A DNA stretch of 64,000 bases from Lepisosteus oculatus (Eukaryota > Chordata > Actinopteri > Semionotiformes > Lepisosteidae): contig NC_090723.1 of assembly GCF_040954835.1 (NCBI RefSeq), forward strand, positions 7,512,001 to 7,576,000, in the 5' to 3' direction. A program made the position numbers and the translations under genes. Of this stretch, positions 24,514-36,900 are shown one piece after another; within the stretch, counting starts at the first letter, position 1, and every line of letters starts with the position of its first letter. The notes beneath the pieces were generated by a model. That model was not told the origin of the DNA and did not search any database. It saw nothing but the letters and a program-made list of their open reading frames with translations.

Positions 24514-25087
24514 AAACGGACAAAAAATTATTCTTCCTTCGAAAGGGTGACCAGGGACAATGAACTTATAAGACACGTGAACACTGGCCGAGAAGCTCCG
24601 TAACATTCCTTCTTCAAGAGTTGCCAATTCTTCTGTCAGCGCGGTTCAGAAATAAGCTGGGAACATTTAATTTTTTTTTCTTTGTTTTCCCGGCCTCACA
24701 CACCCTCAAGAATAACTACTGCCCCCCCCTATTGGCCGGAGGTCAAATCTACTGGTCTCTGAGCTGCCTCCTCTTGACTTTTGTACAATTTTCCTTTTTA
24801 AGACCTCATTTCTATTGTATTTTTAACTTTTTCAACAGAACACAGAGTTCTCTATATCTGTATCTTTGTGGGAGATGTAACCAAAAGTAAGATGAGATGA
24901 AGCGCGTGTGTGTGTGTGTGCTCTGTAAATTATTTCCTCATTAGATTTCTGTGCTGGATATCTCCAAGTTAGCCCAACCCTGTCTTAGCCATGACTCTTC
25001 TTTATAGTGGGAGCGCCCTCTCTGTTTCTCTGGTTAACCTCCTTGCTCTAAATGTTTACTGTGCTCTGCAGTGGAACAAAAAAGTGC

Positions 25088-25093
25088 AATAAA
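25088..25093 (+). terminator. candidate mpp2 polyadenylation signal 2
   Basis: AATAAA about 680 bp after the mpp2 stop. I slightly prefer it as the distal signal. Confidence 0.4.
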
Positions 25094-28000
25094 GTAGAGC
25101 AAAATCACGGTAAATAATTCATACTCTCGATACAGCATGATGCGAGGTGGAACCATGCAAAGCAGAAGCATGCTAAAGCCCCATGAAAATACCATACAAA
25201 TCTTCCGCAATGAAAGGTGTATACTATTTGTAAGGACTTTGTTGCAAACCTTCATTTTAAAAAGTAGTTAGAATGAATAAATTCAGATGAGACTGTGACA
25301 ATACCTAAGAATAGTTTGAGCTGTTGTTCTCGGTGGTCATACCTACCTCAGAGACTGCTTTCTTTAGTGCCCGTGCTGTTGTTTAATGGTGGGTACGCCC
25401 AACTTTTTCCAGTCAAAGGATGTGTATCTGATCTGTGCAGTTTTACCAGACGATTCCTATTGCTTGTACTGTGACAGGGCTGGAAAAAGCTGTAAATTTC
25501 GTTTATTGTTCGTCATCTGTCGGTTTCACTAACAGAAGCTGAAAAGCCTTTTCATTGCGGAATGTTTCCTTCACACATGCAAAATGTCCTGCTATTTCTA
25601 TCTTTTTCTGGTTTGCCACTGTGACTTTTTCTGCAGAGAAAACAACTGACGTTTCCCGTGTTTTGATGACATAATTAGGAAGATGTCTTGCTGTAGAAAT
25701 CTGAAGGGCAGGATGAATGTTAGTTTGCAGATTGTGGGAGAGGCAGTGTGTGCGTATGTGTGTGTGGGTAGTAATAGCAATTCTTTAAACTTCCCTTCCA
25801 TGCAGAGTTCAAGACCTGTGTAGTGAACAAATACTGACTCCTGTCACTGTTAGGTAGGTGCTCAAGTTGAAGATTTTTCTTAAGCCTCTGTAATTTCTTT
25901 CCAGCAGTCGTTTTCTGTCCCCCTATCCCACCTCCCATCTGGAATCGTCCATTCGTTATCGAGTCCCCTCTCTGCCGTGCGTGCCACCAGAGAACGAACA
26001 GTAATGTTGTCACACTTTTCACACTGTGAGCCCCAAAGTGGACACAAGACTCCAGTGTGGCTCTCAGAGAGCACTGCCAGCTCGGAGGTCAAGAGGTCAA
26101 GCCCACTGACAAGCTGCCTCTCAAGCTAGCCGGGCCCCAGAGGCACACAAATGGTCAGCTGAACCCATGTCGTGGTCAACTAGGGACATAACTAGAGTCG
26201 CGCCGGCAGTCTCTGAACTGCAGAGCTCTGGAAAAAGGCCTTTATTGGCCAAGTTGCTCAGAAGCCTAAGACATGAGATGTTCGTAAGAAGCAGAGCTTT
26301 TGATGGAAGAACATAGGAGTATTCATTGTCTCCACATGTAAATTCAAGTGGTTTACAGAAGGAATAATAGGTTTGGAGTGTCTGTTAAAGGACCTCCCCA
26401 CGTTTGGCAGCTCTCTTTGTTAGATCTCTGTGTTTCTGAGGTTACAATACTAGTTCTCTGGTTTTCAAAAGGTCTCCTGGTCCTGTAGGTTAACAGATAA
26501 GCTGTTGGCTTGGTTTAATTCCCTGGTGTTCTTATCATCCAAGAAAAGGTCCTATTAGTGGATAATTAGCAGTTAAGTATTATTGACACCGGTTCAGCGC
26601 CAGTTGGTAAATTAGATGGTCTATTGTGATGGTGGATTGTGATTGTAGGGATTTTTGAAAACGTGGAAGCTGTGAGATAACTGCTGAAGCTAGAGTGGGC
26701 TTATTCCTCCTGTGTCAGCAATGCAGTAATATATAATAGAATAAACATTAAATGATAACCTCTCCATGGCTACATGGGCAGTGTTTGTGATACCCATGGA
26801 TTGGGTATAAGTGCTAACACATCTTAGCTTCATCAAATAATAAATAATGAACATGTAACTAGTGAATAAGATTGCTCAAGTAGTGAGTTCCAATTCATAA
26901 TATGGTATGCCTATCCAGTATTGCCATAACAGATCTGTTTATTTTAGTTGTGTTTATTGTCTTAATCATACTAGTTAATTGTAATTTGAGTTCCAGGTGC
27001 CACCTTTATAGCAACCAAAAGATCTCTATAACAACAGTCTTTAGTATGTGCACAAACTACAGTAATTCAACACCTGGCCTTGTGATCCATATGGTTTCTT
27101 TTAAATTGCTCATTTAAACTTGGTAAATGAGTAGCTCATGTCAGTGGTTGATAATTCACAGTCTGTTTTTACCCTGCTAAAAACCAATACAGAAGCATCT
27201 CATGGTGCTTCGTTCCTGTTTGAGTAAATGTCTTATTTGCAACCATGTCCATTTTAGGGTTAAGAGAGCTAAGTATGTGTAAAAAGCAGTTATCAACATT
27301 AGACGAAACCACTGAATTTAAAAATGTTGAGGTTGTGGATAACTGTGCAGGTGCAAAGATACAAGTCAAAACGGAGCCTGACTGGAAGATTAAGATAAGA
27401 TAAGATTAAGATACTTAAAAGTTTTTTTCCTCTCCAGATGATTCTTCTTCATCCTAGTTGTATGAACATATCTGTTGACCACGGATAACTGAAACATGCT
27501 CTACATGATCTACAGCTGCAAATACTGCACATTTATTGTAATAACTTAACTCCTGTTACTTCACAATTTTGATTTTTTATTTCATTTTTTGTATTATTAG
27601 ATTTTGTATGTTTTTAATGTAAAAAGAGTATAGAATTAGAAGCAAGTATTGTTGTGGTGTTCTGATTGCAATAGCTCTGTGGTTCTAGGAAAGCAAAAAC
27701 ACTATGTACATTTTCTGATGTCGAAGAAAAGTATATTAAAAATGTAAAATTACCGATGATGCTTGCGGGCCTTTTCATTTTGCGTCTGTCTTCGTCGTCG
27801 CTGCCTAGCTTGGGGAAGCAAAGTTTTGGAGCTGACCTTGTTTGTGGACCCTTTGTCCTTGTGTGAATGTAAGAGTATATATGTCTGTGAGCCATCTGTG
27901 GCTTGGAGCTGTGGGCTTGCACCTCAGAGATCAGTTAGAGCAAAAAACTAAGTGCGTTGCCTGTGTGCGATCGAACTTCTCTATTAAGAGGTTCAGAACA

Positions 28001-28424
28001 CAGGGAGTTGTCTAATCATGGGCTTGGTGAGGGTTATAGTTAGACCTGGGGAAAGAGAGACTACATTTCCCTTTGGTTGGAAGGGAGAAGTGGGCTTGTG
28101 TGTCTTACTGGCTATGGGTTAGTAAGGAGAAGCACAACCCAGATCATTCAGGTTAGGTTTACAGGTGGGAGTCTGGTGAGGCGCACTGGGTTATGGACGG
28201 AATCAAGGTGGGATGCTTATTTACACCAGAGTTGCCCCAGCCTCAGCTCTGGTTTCAGATCTTTATAGGTTTTACAGTTATACAGGTTACAGTTCCTTAC
28301 AGCTCGCATCCAGTAGGGCGTAAGGCCCCTATTACCTGGGGGTTTATGTGCATAGGTTCACCAACACAGCATTAGCAGGTTTGAGGGTCCTACCGTAGTC
28401 TGATTATGGGCAGCACAAGTGTTC

Positions 28425-28500
28425 AGTCTTCAGACATGCCAAACAGGCTGGATCAGCTGAATGACCTCTCATTTTGTTCCGTTGCTTCTGTTCCCAAGTG
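28425..28500 (+). repeat. short CR1-like LINE terminal fragment
   Basis: CCAAACAGGCTGGATCAGCT GAATGACCTCTCATTTTGTT resembles the extreme 3' end of the same LINE. A related piece is at about 32880-32925 (CAGGCTAAATGGGCCATGGC). Confidence 0.4.
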
Positions 28501-29684
28501 TGTGTCTGTTGTACTTGGATGACCAAATAAAACATTTTTCTGAACAATCAACATTATGAGAGATGAAACTATTTTTGCAGTTTGCGCAGAAACAGAGATT
28601 ATATAAACAGGCTTGGGCATTTAATAACTGATGTCCAGACTCTCTGTGATGCTTGACCTGTAGCTGTTATAATACTATATTAAGGCTTAAGTCTTAGTCT
28701 TAATCAGGAGTCTTAGTCTCCTGATAATTGCACACTGGAGCTGTTGTGGTTGTTTTTACTGGCAAAGGGAATTGATTGAGAAACTACACGGAACTATTTT
28801 AAAGACATTTCCATGGCTTATTTGTCAGCCCCTGCGGAACACTTATCTTATTTAAAGTGTAGATAGAGGAGCTGTGTTCTGACTTGTACATGTGCCCCAA
28901 GGTCTGCCCCTGGGAAAAAACACTGGAGTTTTTGCATCTGGATCTGCTCATTTCCAATGATTAAGTCGGAGTTTTCCTCTCTTTGAAACTGTGAATTCCC
29001 TAATAGAGTGTGAAACCTCTGCTTACATGTGCTGGTAACTGCAGGGTGGAAAATATTTATGGAAGATATGATCTGTCCTTACAAAACTGTGCACAATGAG
29101 TTTCTGTCTTGCCTGCTACCACAGGAAATAACATGATGCTGTTTAAATCCTTCTTTTTCAAAAGGCTAAGTGGAGTTATTGTCAAAAAGTAAAGTTTTCC
29201 TAACTTGGTTATGTGGCCATTGGCAGACACTGATTTTTACTGTTTACTTAGCAGTATCTGGGCCCTGGTGTTATTCTACCTACTTTGAAGGTACATGTAT
29301 ATACTGTGGTGGCTTCTGTAGGGATCTTCAGCCAGACCCCCTAAGAAGCATCTGAGAATATCCATTTAGTAACCTAGTCAGGTAAATCTTTGTACAGCAT
29401 TGAGCCACAGACACTATTTTGGGCTATGTACTGTATAGCTATAGTGTAGTGCTAGCATTCATGGCACTTCAGCTTGGCTTTTCATGAATTATTTTGTTTT
29501 ATTTCATTATTTCTTGACAAGGTGTCCCCAGACAGCACAGGTTGAGCATTTCTGGTATAGAGTGTTTCTTAAATTGGTATTCCTGGTGCAATCCAGACCA
29601 GGACGTGTCTAATTCATGAATTATTTGAAGTGTCAGGAAGTGTCTAATTCCAGTTCTGGAGATCCTGGAGTGTCCGTAGGCTTT

Positions 29685-29888
29685 GAGATAGATAAGATCA
29701 TTTTATTAGCCATATACAATTTCTTGCATTAGGAATTTATCTTTTTGCATTGGGGTCAGAGCTGGAGTTAGGGGCCTTGTTCAGGGACCCAACGGAGTAG
29801 GATTCCTCTGCCGGCTGCGGGATTTGAACCGGCAACCTTCCAGCCACAGGCGCAGATCCTGAGCCACAGAGGCACCGCTCCGCCCTAA
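29685..29888 (-). repeat. second tRNA-like SINE family, reverse
   Basis: GATTTGAACCGGCAACCTTC (B-box complement) and the tail AATTTCTTGCATTAGGAATT are shared with the copy at 15225. The middle is shorter here. Confidence 0.75.
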
Positions 29889-30764
29889 ACCAGTGTCGCA
29901 GAGCAGCTAGTAAACGTGTCCAGCTAAGCCAGTTCCAGACTGAAGCAGGGCATCAGTGATTGACTTGGACTGAACATCAGGATCCCTCCAAGCTTGGATA
30001 TGGGCCATCCTAGTCTGGACTGCAGCAGAATTGCTTATTGAGGAAGCATTTTATGATGCTGTTTTATATAACTGCTTTTTTTTCCACCTGTGATCAGAGA
30101 AGATGTTTGTCCTTTGACTCCATGCAACATCCTGCACTTGAGCGGTCAGTAAGTATCTATCAGTACCTGTTCTACACCTGAAAAGCTATAAAAACTCAAG
30201 ACTGATGTATTTGGTAGTTTCTGCACTGAGGCTGTTTTAGTTTTAGTTTCCTACATTCTGATTTAAATATTCCATGTTCATAGGTGTCCAGCGCAACAAA
30301 TAGAAATCCGAGCTGCTACAGAAGATGGTGTGTACTTTTTATGAGCATTAAAAATATACTGTTGAACTACTAGATCGCATGTTTAAGTGAAGTATTGAAA
30401 CTGTGACAGTATAGTTAAACGATACCGCAATGTGTTTGGTACTTTTTGGGTTGAATTCTTCAACCTTTGCCTTGAACTTCTTAAGAATTAATGGGGAACA
30501 GCTAGGTTTTGTTTAAAATTCAAGATTTTATCTGGAGAGCTGCACTCATGGAGAGGTTGCACCTCTCCGACAGTTGTGAGCCATTCTGAGTGACAGCGCG
30601 TTGAAATTTTAATGGAGAATAAAAGGTTAAAAGTTCATTAGAAATTCCCGGGCTTCCCAACCCCCCAGGCTAAGACTTCAATAAAGAGCTCAGGCACTCA
30701 ACCTCGGATATCATTCTGCCCTCCCCTTTCTCTCTGACTCCGCAGACCGGGTTGCTGTCTGAAG

Positions 30765-30924
30765 ATGTGGCTCCTGCTGTTTGCTGCCGGGTTCCTGATC
30801 CTCGGATTCGCCCTTTATTCCCGCCTGTTCGCCAACAGCGCCAGCCCGTTCTCCCGGGACGCTGTGAGGCCACCGGCCCCGCTGGTGACCGACCAGAAGC
30901 AGAGAGACAAGGTCCTCAAGCAAG
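30765..30924 (+). CDS. retsat: retsat exon 1: N-terminal membrane segment
   Basis: ATG at 30765 opens [20 protein letters not shown], a hydrophobic anchor/signal, then the conserved [19 protein letters not shown]. The donor is GTGAGT, phase 1. The sequence CTCTGACTCCGCAG ends at 30745, 19 bp before the ATG, and resembles a splice acceptor, so a non-coding upstream exon is possible. Confidence 0.93.
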
Positions 30925-33900
30925 GTGAGTTAACAGCTTCCCTGGCTCTGAAAGCAGATGTTTCCACAGGAACGTTTTCTCCCTGTGCTGCCTGACAGCT
31001 GTCTGGGTTCTCTTTCCTGACAGCCATCCAGCTGGCATTGACAGTCTAGTATGAAGGTTTTCTTAGCTTGAAGGATTGTTGAGGTTATTCCCTGTCTTTA
31101 ATACATACTGCCACAAATCTGCTCACTCACAGTCAGTCCTTGAACGGCAAGGAGCAACATAGCGTCGAAAACAGACTCGGGATTCATCTTTTATTCTGCA
31201 GTGGAGGTTTTCGTCATAAAATGTCTAGTAAGAACGGTTACAACCGAGAAGACCCACTCAGCCCATCCAGACCATTGGGTAGTTAATCGCTAATTGACAC
31301 GAGATATCTCATCGAGCTGTTATCTGAAAGAAGCCAGGGTATTGGCTTCCACAATGTGGCCTGGGCGGCTTGTTGCACACTCCCACAACCCTTTGGGTAT
31401 AGAAATGGCTCCTGTTCTTGGCTTCAGATGCGATTTGCACATGTGTCGTCTGGTTCAGGTGTTGATTGTGAAGTCCTCCGAGTTAAATTTTGAACCCTTG
31501 TATCTGGTTTGGATAATATCAGGGTTTGACATTGTGAAAGAACAGGACAGGTGGCTCTGTTCAGGAAACAAACTTGGCAGTTTAGTTGACTAGATGTGCT
31601 CCACCACGAGCCTAGCGCTGTATTCCCGAAAATGTATCCAGCTGTTTAAAGAATATGACAATATTAGAGAAAGTATCAATCTCTGGTGCTGGTGTCTGTG
31701 CCTGCTTCAGCACTGTGGCTATCAAGACTGCTCTCAAAATGTCTGTTTGAGCCTTGATGCACACAGCATCACTAGGTGAGATTGTGATGTGCTGTATCTC
31801 TTTCTATCTCAATTGCCATTTATCCACATCAATTCTTTTTTTTTTAACTCACAAGGACAGGCAGGGCTGCTGCAGAGGCACCATACTGGGAAATGAAGCA
31901 AAGCTTTGGAATTGTCAGTTCTGTTTATGAAACTGGAGGTCCTTCAATCTGATCCTGCCTGCCTAAAATTTAAGATGTATTCATTGATATTCCTGAAAAA
32001 GTATGCGTTCGAGAAAAAGACAGGTCGGTTGTTTTTAAGGAATTTAAAGAGCCTTGATGATTAATAACCTTTCTCAGACGGAGATCGCTGCTCTGTGTGA
32101 CCTCTCTCCAGGGTTCAGCGCAGATCGGGTGCCGGCGGAGCTCGACGCCGTAGTGATCGGCAGCGGTATCGGAGGGCTGACGGCGGCGGCTGTCCTGGCG
32201 AAGGCGGGCAAACGGGTTCTGGTCCTGGAGCAGCACGACCAGGCTGGGGGCTGCTGCCACAGCTTTGTGGACAAAGGCTTTGAGTTTGACGTCGGTAAGC
32301 TTGATCGCTTCTGAAACGCTTTCCCGAAATCAGCGTGTTTCTGAGTTTTTTCCATGGGCTCCATGAAGGTTCCTGTCCTTGTTGAGAAAGGGACTGGCTG
32401 AACTCTCGCTCTGTGTGTCCCTGCAGGGATCCACTACCTGGGTCAGCTTCACGAGAACAGCCTGTTGAGAAAGGGACTGGCTGACCTCTCGCTCTGTGTG
32501 TCCCTGCAGGGATCCACTACCTGGGGCAGCTTCACGAGAACAGCCTGCTGCGCGTCGCCGTGGACCAGATCACCGAGGGGCAGCTGCAGTTCGCCCAGCT
32601 GGAGCAGCACTTCGACACCGTCATCATCGGGGAGAAGGAGGCTCGCCGGCACTACCACATTCACAGCGGCAAGACGGAGATGGCGGAGTCTCTCCGAAGA
32701 CAGTTTCCCCACGACACGGAGGCCGTGGACGAGTTCATGAGGCTCATGAAGGTACAGGTGCCAACACAGAAGAAGTACAATAAGCGGTGTGAAACTGGAG
32801 AACACATACTTCAGTCAGAACAACCTACACAGCCATGATGCTGACGCCCATACACTGGCTTCTTTCCTTGGGTCAATTGACTACCAAACAGGCTAAATGG
32901 GCCATGGCCTCTCATTTGGGACCTGTCCTATATAAGGAGAGGTACTGTAGTGCCCCAAAATGTGCTTCAAGCTGGTTCATACAATGAAGGAAATGTTCTT
33001 CCTTCCCTGCCCTCCTGTCATAGCTCTCTGCCCGCCGGATCCCCTTGCTAGCCTGCCTGAAGTTGATGCCACTGGGGCTGGTCCAGCTCCTGCTCAAGAC
33101 CCGACTCCTCCACCTCATCTCTCCCGTCTACCGGCTGGCTGGCACCCGCCACACAGATCTGCTCAACCAGCTGACTCGGAACAAGGACCTGCAGACCCTC
33201 ACCGCCTACCTCTTCTACGGTAGGGAGTGGCGGAGCGTTTGTGTCCCAGTGTTTGGCCCACGTGGAGTAATAACTGCAGTAAAAACTCAAGGCAGATTGG
33301 AGGGGGTGTACTAGAATTTCTGATGCCCTCGACTGGAGATCAATAGTGGACTACACAAGCAAATGCATTACCTGAATGAGCTGAGGTCTCACTAGGATAA
33401 AGAAATCACATTTTTGTATGTATTTTAACTGAGCTATTGACATCTTCATGTAGGCTTCCCTAATAAAAGCCACTCACTACACAACTCCAGTTTTTAATCA
33501 CAGACTGCTGTGGTATTGCAGAACTGATCGTGTTCTGCCCTGTTCTTGCAGGTGTGCCTCCTAAAGACTCCAGTTTCCTGATGAACACTCTGCTGCTTCA
33601 CCACTACAAGCGAGGAGCTTACTACCCCAGAGGAGGGGCCAGCGAGATCGCCTTCCACATCATCCCAGTCATCCAGAAGGCAGGGGGCGCTGTGCTGGTC
33701 AGAGCCCCTGTCCAGCGCATTCTGGTAGACCAGAAAGGCAGTGCGTGCGGTGAGTTGCAGAAATCGGCATTCAAAGGCCAAAGCTCTGCATGCTGCTGGT
33801 ACTCAGGTATGGGCAGAGAGGTACAAAAAAGGAACACGCAGTTCTTTCCTTTCTCCAAAACCACGTTGTGTATAAGGCATCTGTGGCAGGTCTAAGACCC

Positions 33901-36900
33901 AGTGTGTGTTCAAAACAGTCTAATTAAAGTGAAGTTTACCTTGTGTTATTCAGAGAGAAGGTAAACATTAATTCCTTCCAATTCTATAGAGGGGACACAC
34001 TTCATCAGCCAGTGAGATGAGGCACACGTACTGTACCATCATCGAACAGCCATGGGATCTTTAATGAACATGTAGTCAGGACCTTGGTTTAATGTCTTAT
34101 CCAAAGTACAGCATTTTCTATAGCATTGTATCTCCCGCAACTTTGGATAAATTCAGTTATATGTCACTAGGACATGTTCGATCACTTCTTGGCTCGGCAA
34201 GGAACACAGAATTGTAGAAGTCACACCATCTTCTACTTCTGATGGTTTTTAAGGAGCATCATCCCTTTTTGGTTCTCAAGAAGGAAGTGAAATCTCTCAC
34301 CTCCTACCGTCTGTGAGCTTCTAAACACATAAATAACCACAGCATCTTTTCAGCATCATAGCAGATGAGTTTTGCCTTGGAAACCCGCATCATGACCTCT
34401 CACCTTGTGCCTTCCCTTGGTCAGGAGTGACTGTGAAGAAAGGTCAGGAAGAGGTCACCGTCCTGGCACCAGTGGTCATCTCTGATGCTGGGATGTTTAA
34501 CACCTTCGAGAAGCTCCTGCCCCCGGAGATACAGGCTAAACCCGGTAAGTGCAACTTCAGGGGCGTCCTGGCCAAGGCTGACAACCTGAAAATGGTTAAC
34601 TGCAACTACACCAGTTACAAATGTCTGATGCGATAAACTCTTGATCCCAACCGATTCCTTGATGCTCTGTTTTTTCAGAAATACAGTCCCGTCTCAGCAT
34701 GGTTCAGCACGGAATGGGTTCCTTCCTGGTCTTTGTGGGGTTAGATGGGACGAAAGAAGACCTAGGGATAGTATCCACCAACTTCTGGATGTACAAACAC
34801 AATGACCTGGATGAACTGTATGTCCTATGCATGCATGTATAAGGCATTTGCTCACCAACACACACACCTATTTGCCTGGGGCCAGCAGGGGGCGCTCACC
34901 CTGTGGTCCATGTGGGTCCTAATGCCCCAGTATAGCGACAGGGACACTATACTGTAAACAGGCGCCATAATTCAGATGAGACATAAAACTGAGGTCCTGA
35001 CTCTCTGTGGTCATTAAAAATCCCGGTGCGTTTCTCGAAAAGAGTAGGGGTGTAACCCCAGCGTCCAGGCCAAATTTCTCATTGGCCCTTACCAGTCATG
35101 GCTTCCTAATAATCCCCATCACTCTGTTCTCCTCCCCACTGATAGCTGATGTGTGGTGAGTGTACTGTCGCATCATCCAGGTGGGGCTGCACACTGGTGG
35201 TGGTGGAGGGGATCCCCATTACCTGTAAAGCTCTTTGAGTGGAGTGTCCAGAAAAGGGCTATATAAGTGTAAGCAATTATTATTATTATTATTATAAATA
35301 CTGACTGCACACCTTAAAGCAAAGAGGTGTAGCTGTAGGTCATCACCAGCAGATGGCATGAATGAGCCAGGATTGCTATTGATGTCGACTAATAATTCCA
35401 GTGTCAATTTTCTTGGTGGACTTTCACATTTATGTATTTATGTGTTTTTTTTAATCTGAGCTCTGATGTGCATGTGTTTCCAGGATGGGTCGCTATGCCT
35501 CTCTGAGCAGGGAGGAGGTGGCTGACAACATCCCCATGATGTTCATCACTTTTCCCTCGGCTAAAGACCCGACGGCCAAGATCAGACACCCAGGTACCAC
35601 TGTGCACCTGTAACTCTCTCTCATTGGCATATGCTGGTGTAAAATGAGGTATGTAGTCAGCAGGACCTCAGGAAATGGGCACCTTTAATGCATTGCAAAC
35701 ATTTTTTAACAAAGAGTAGATCGGGGGCCGTGTGTTAGTTGAATCTCCTGCATTGTACTTTCTGAGCGGCTGGATGTCCTGCTCCATGCCAGTTCTCTGG
35801 CAGGAAGACCCTGCTTTGCTGCAGTGTGAGCAGCTGTGCTGCTGGCTGACCTGTGTGCAATGCCGCTGTTCCCAAGGGAAGTCCTGCATGACCCTGCTGA
35901 CCATGGCGAAGTACGAGTGGTTCGAGGAGTGGAAAGACAGCACCCTGAAGAAGAGGGGACCAGACTACGGGAGCCTCAAGATGGGCATCGCCAATGCACT
36001 CCTGGGCTGGGCCCTCGAAATTTTCCCTCAGCTCAGGGACAAGGTACAGCAAGAGGGGCTTGCGTCGGGGGGGGGAAGGCTGATAATGAAGTACGAAAGG
36101 CCAGGGGACCGACATGGCTATTATGGAGCTTCATGACTGCGAGATCAGCACATCTGCAGGGCTCCAGAAAGGCAGGGAACAGGAGAAGGCAGCAGTGAAT
36201 CAGGAGTGTTAGAACGCCTGTACTGCGGGATGGAGTGGAATGTCAGTATGAAAGCAACAGTCTGGGTAAGGATGTCTGATGCGATAGGGGATCTCCCATT
36301 CTCAGCCCCCTGCCTGTGCCTGTGCAGGTGGTGTTCATGGAGGCAGCCACCCCCCTCTCCAACATGCACTACCTGGGTTCCCCGCGTGGGGAGATGTACG
36401 GCGCCGAGCACGATCTGGCCAGGTTCACCCCAGAGGTGGTGGCGCAGACCCGGGCGGCGACGCCGGTGAAGAAGCTCTACCTCACTGGTACGTAGGCAGC
36501 AGGGTGGCCCCCCCTCTGGGACGGGTGTCCACCTGGACGTCCTTTGTTCTTCCTTTATTTTGATCACTGCTGCAAGTCAGATTTTGTCCAGTGAGGTCAC
36601 AGCTTGTCACAGACGCTCCCTGCAGCAGTAGATGGCTCTTGACGGGGTTATCAAACCAGATCTGTGACTCGGTAGCTGTGAAGCGCTTGCATGTGTGGGG
36701 GAGGAGGGGGGGGCTTTATTTTATTCATTGGAAATGTCTTTTTTGGCGGGGGGGGGGAGATGGTGGAATGTTACCATTTGACAGCGGTGCAGGAAGGTGA
36801 TCTGTACTCAGACTGCAATAACTCCATTCCAAAGCTGGGCACAGGGGCAACATTCCCCTCCGATTTACAACCATCTGCCGGCATGAGCACAAGGCTGCTC

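Larger units (their letters stand above)
24405..25110 (+). other. mpp2: probable mpp2 3' UTR with two AATAAA sites
   Basis: Two AATAAA hexamers follow the stop: 24508-24513 inside an A-rich run, and 25088-25093 in a more ordinary context. Either could end the transcript. A short GT repeat sits at about 24905-24920. The UTR extent is inferred. Confidence 0.5.
25110..30745. other. mpp2-retsat intergenic spacer, no gene seen
   Basis: About 5.6 kb, A/T-rich. It has one tRNA-like SINE (29685-29888) and a short LINE terminal fragment (28425). No exon-like stretch with family similarity. AAGATAAGATAAGATTAAGA at about 27391-27410 is a short GATA-type repeat. Confidence 0.6.

Noticed and set aside
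32427-32509. Upstream retsat exon 3 acceptor as the real start
   Set aside because: It adds 83 bases and shifts the frame; only the downstream copy gives a RetSat-like continuation.
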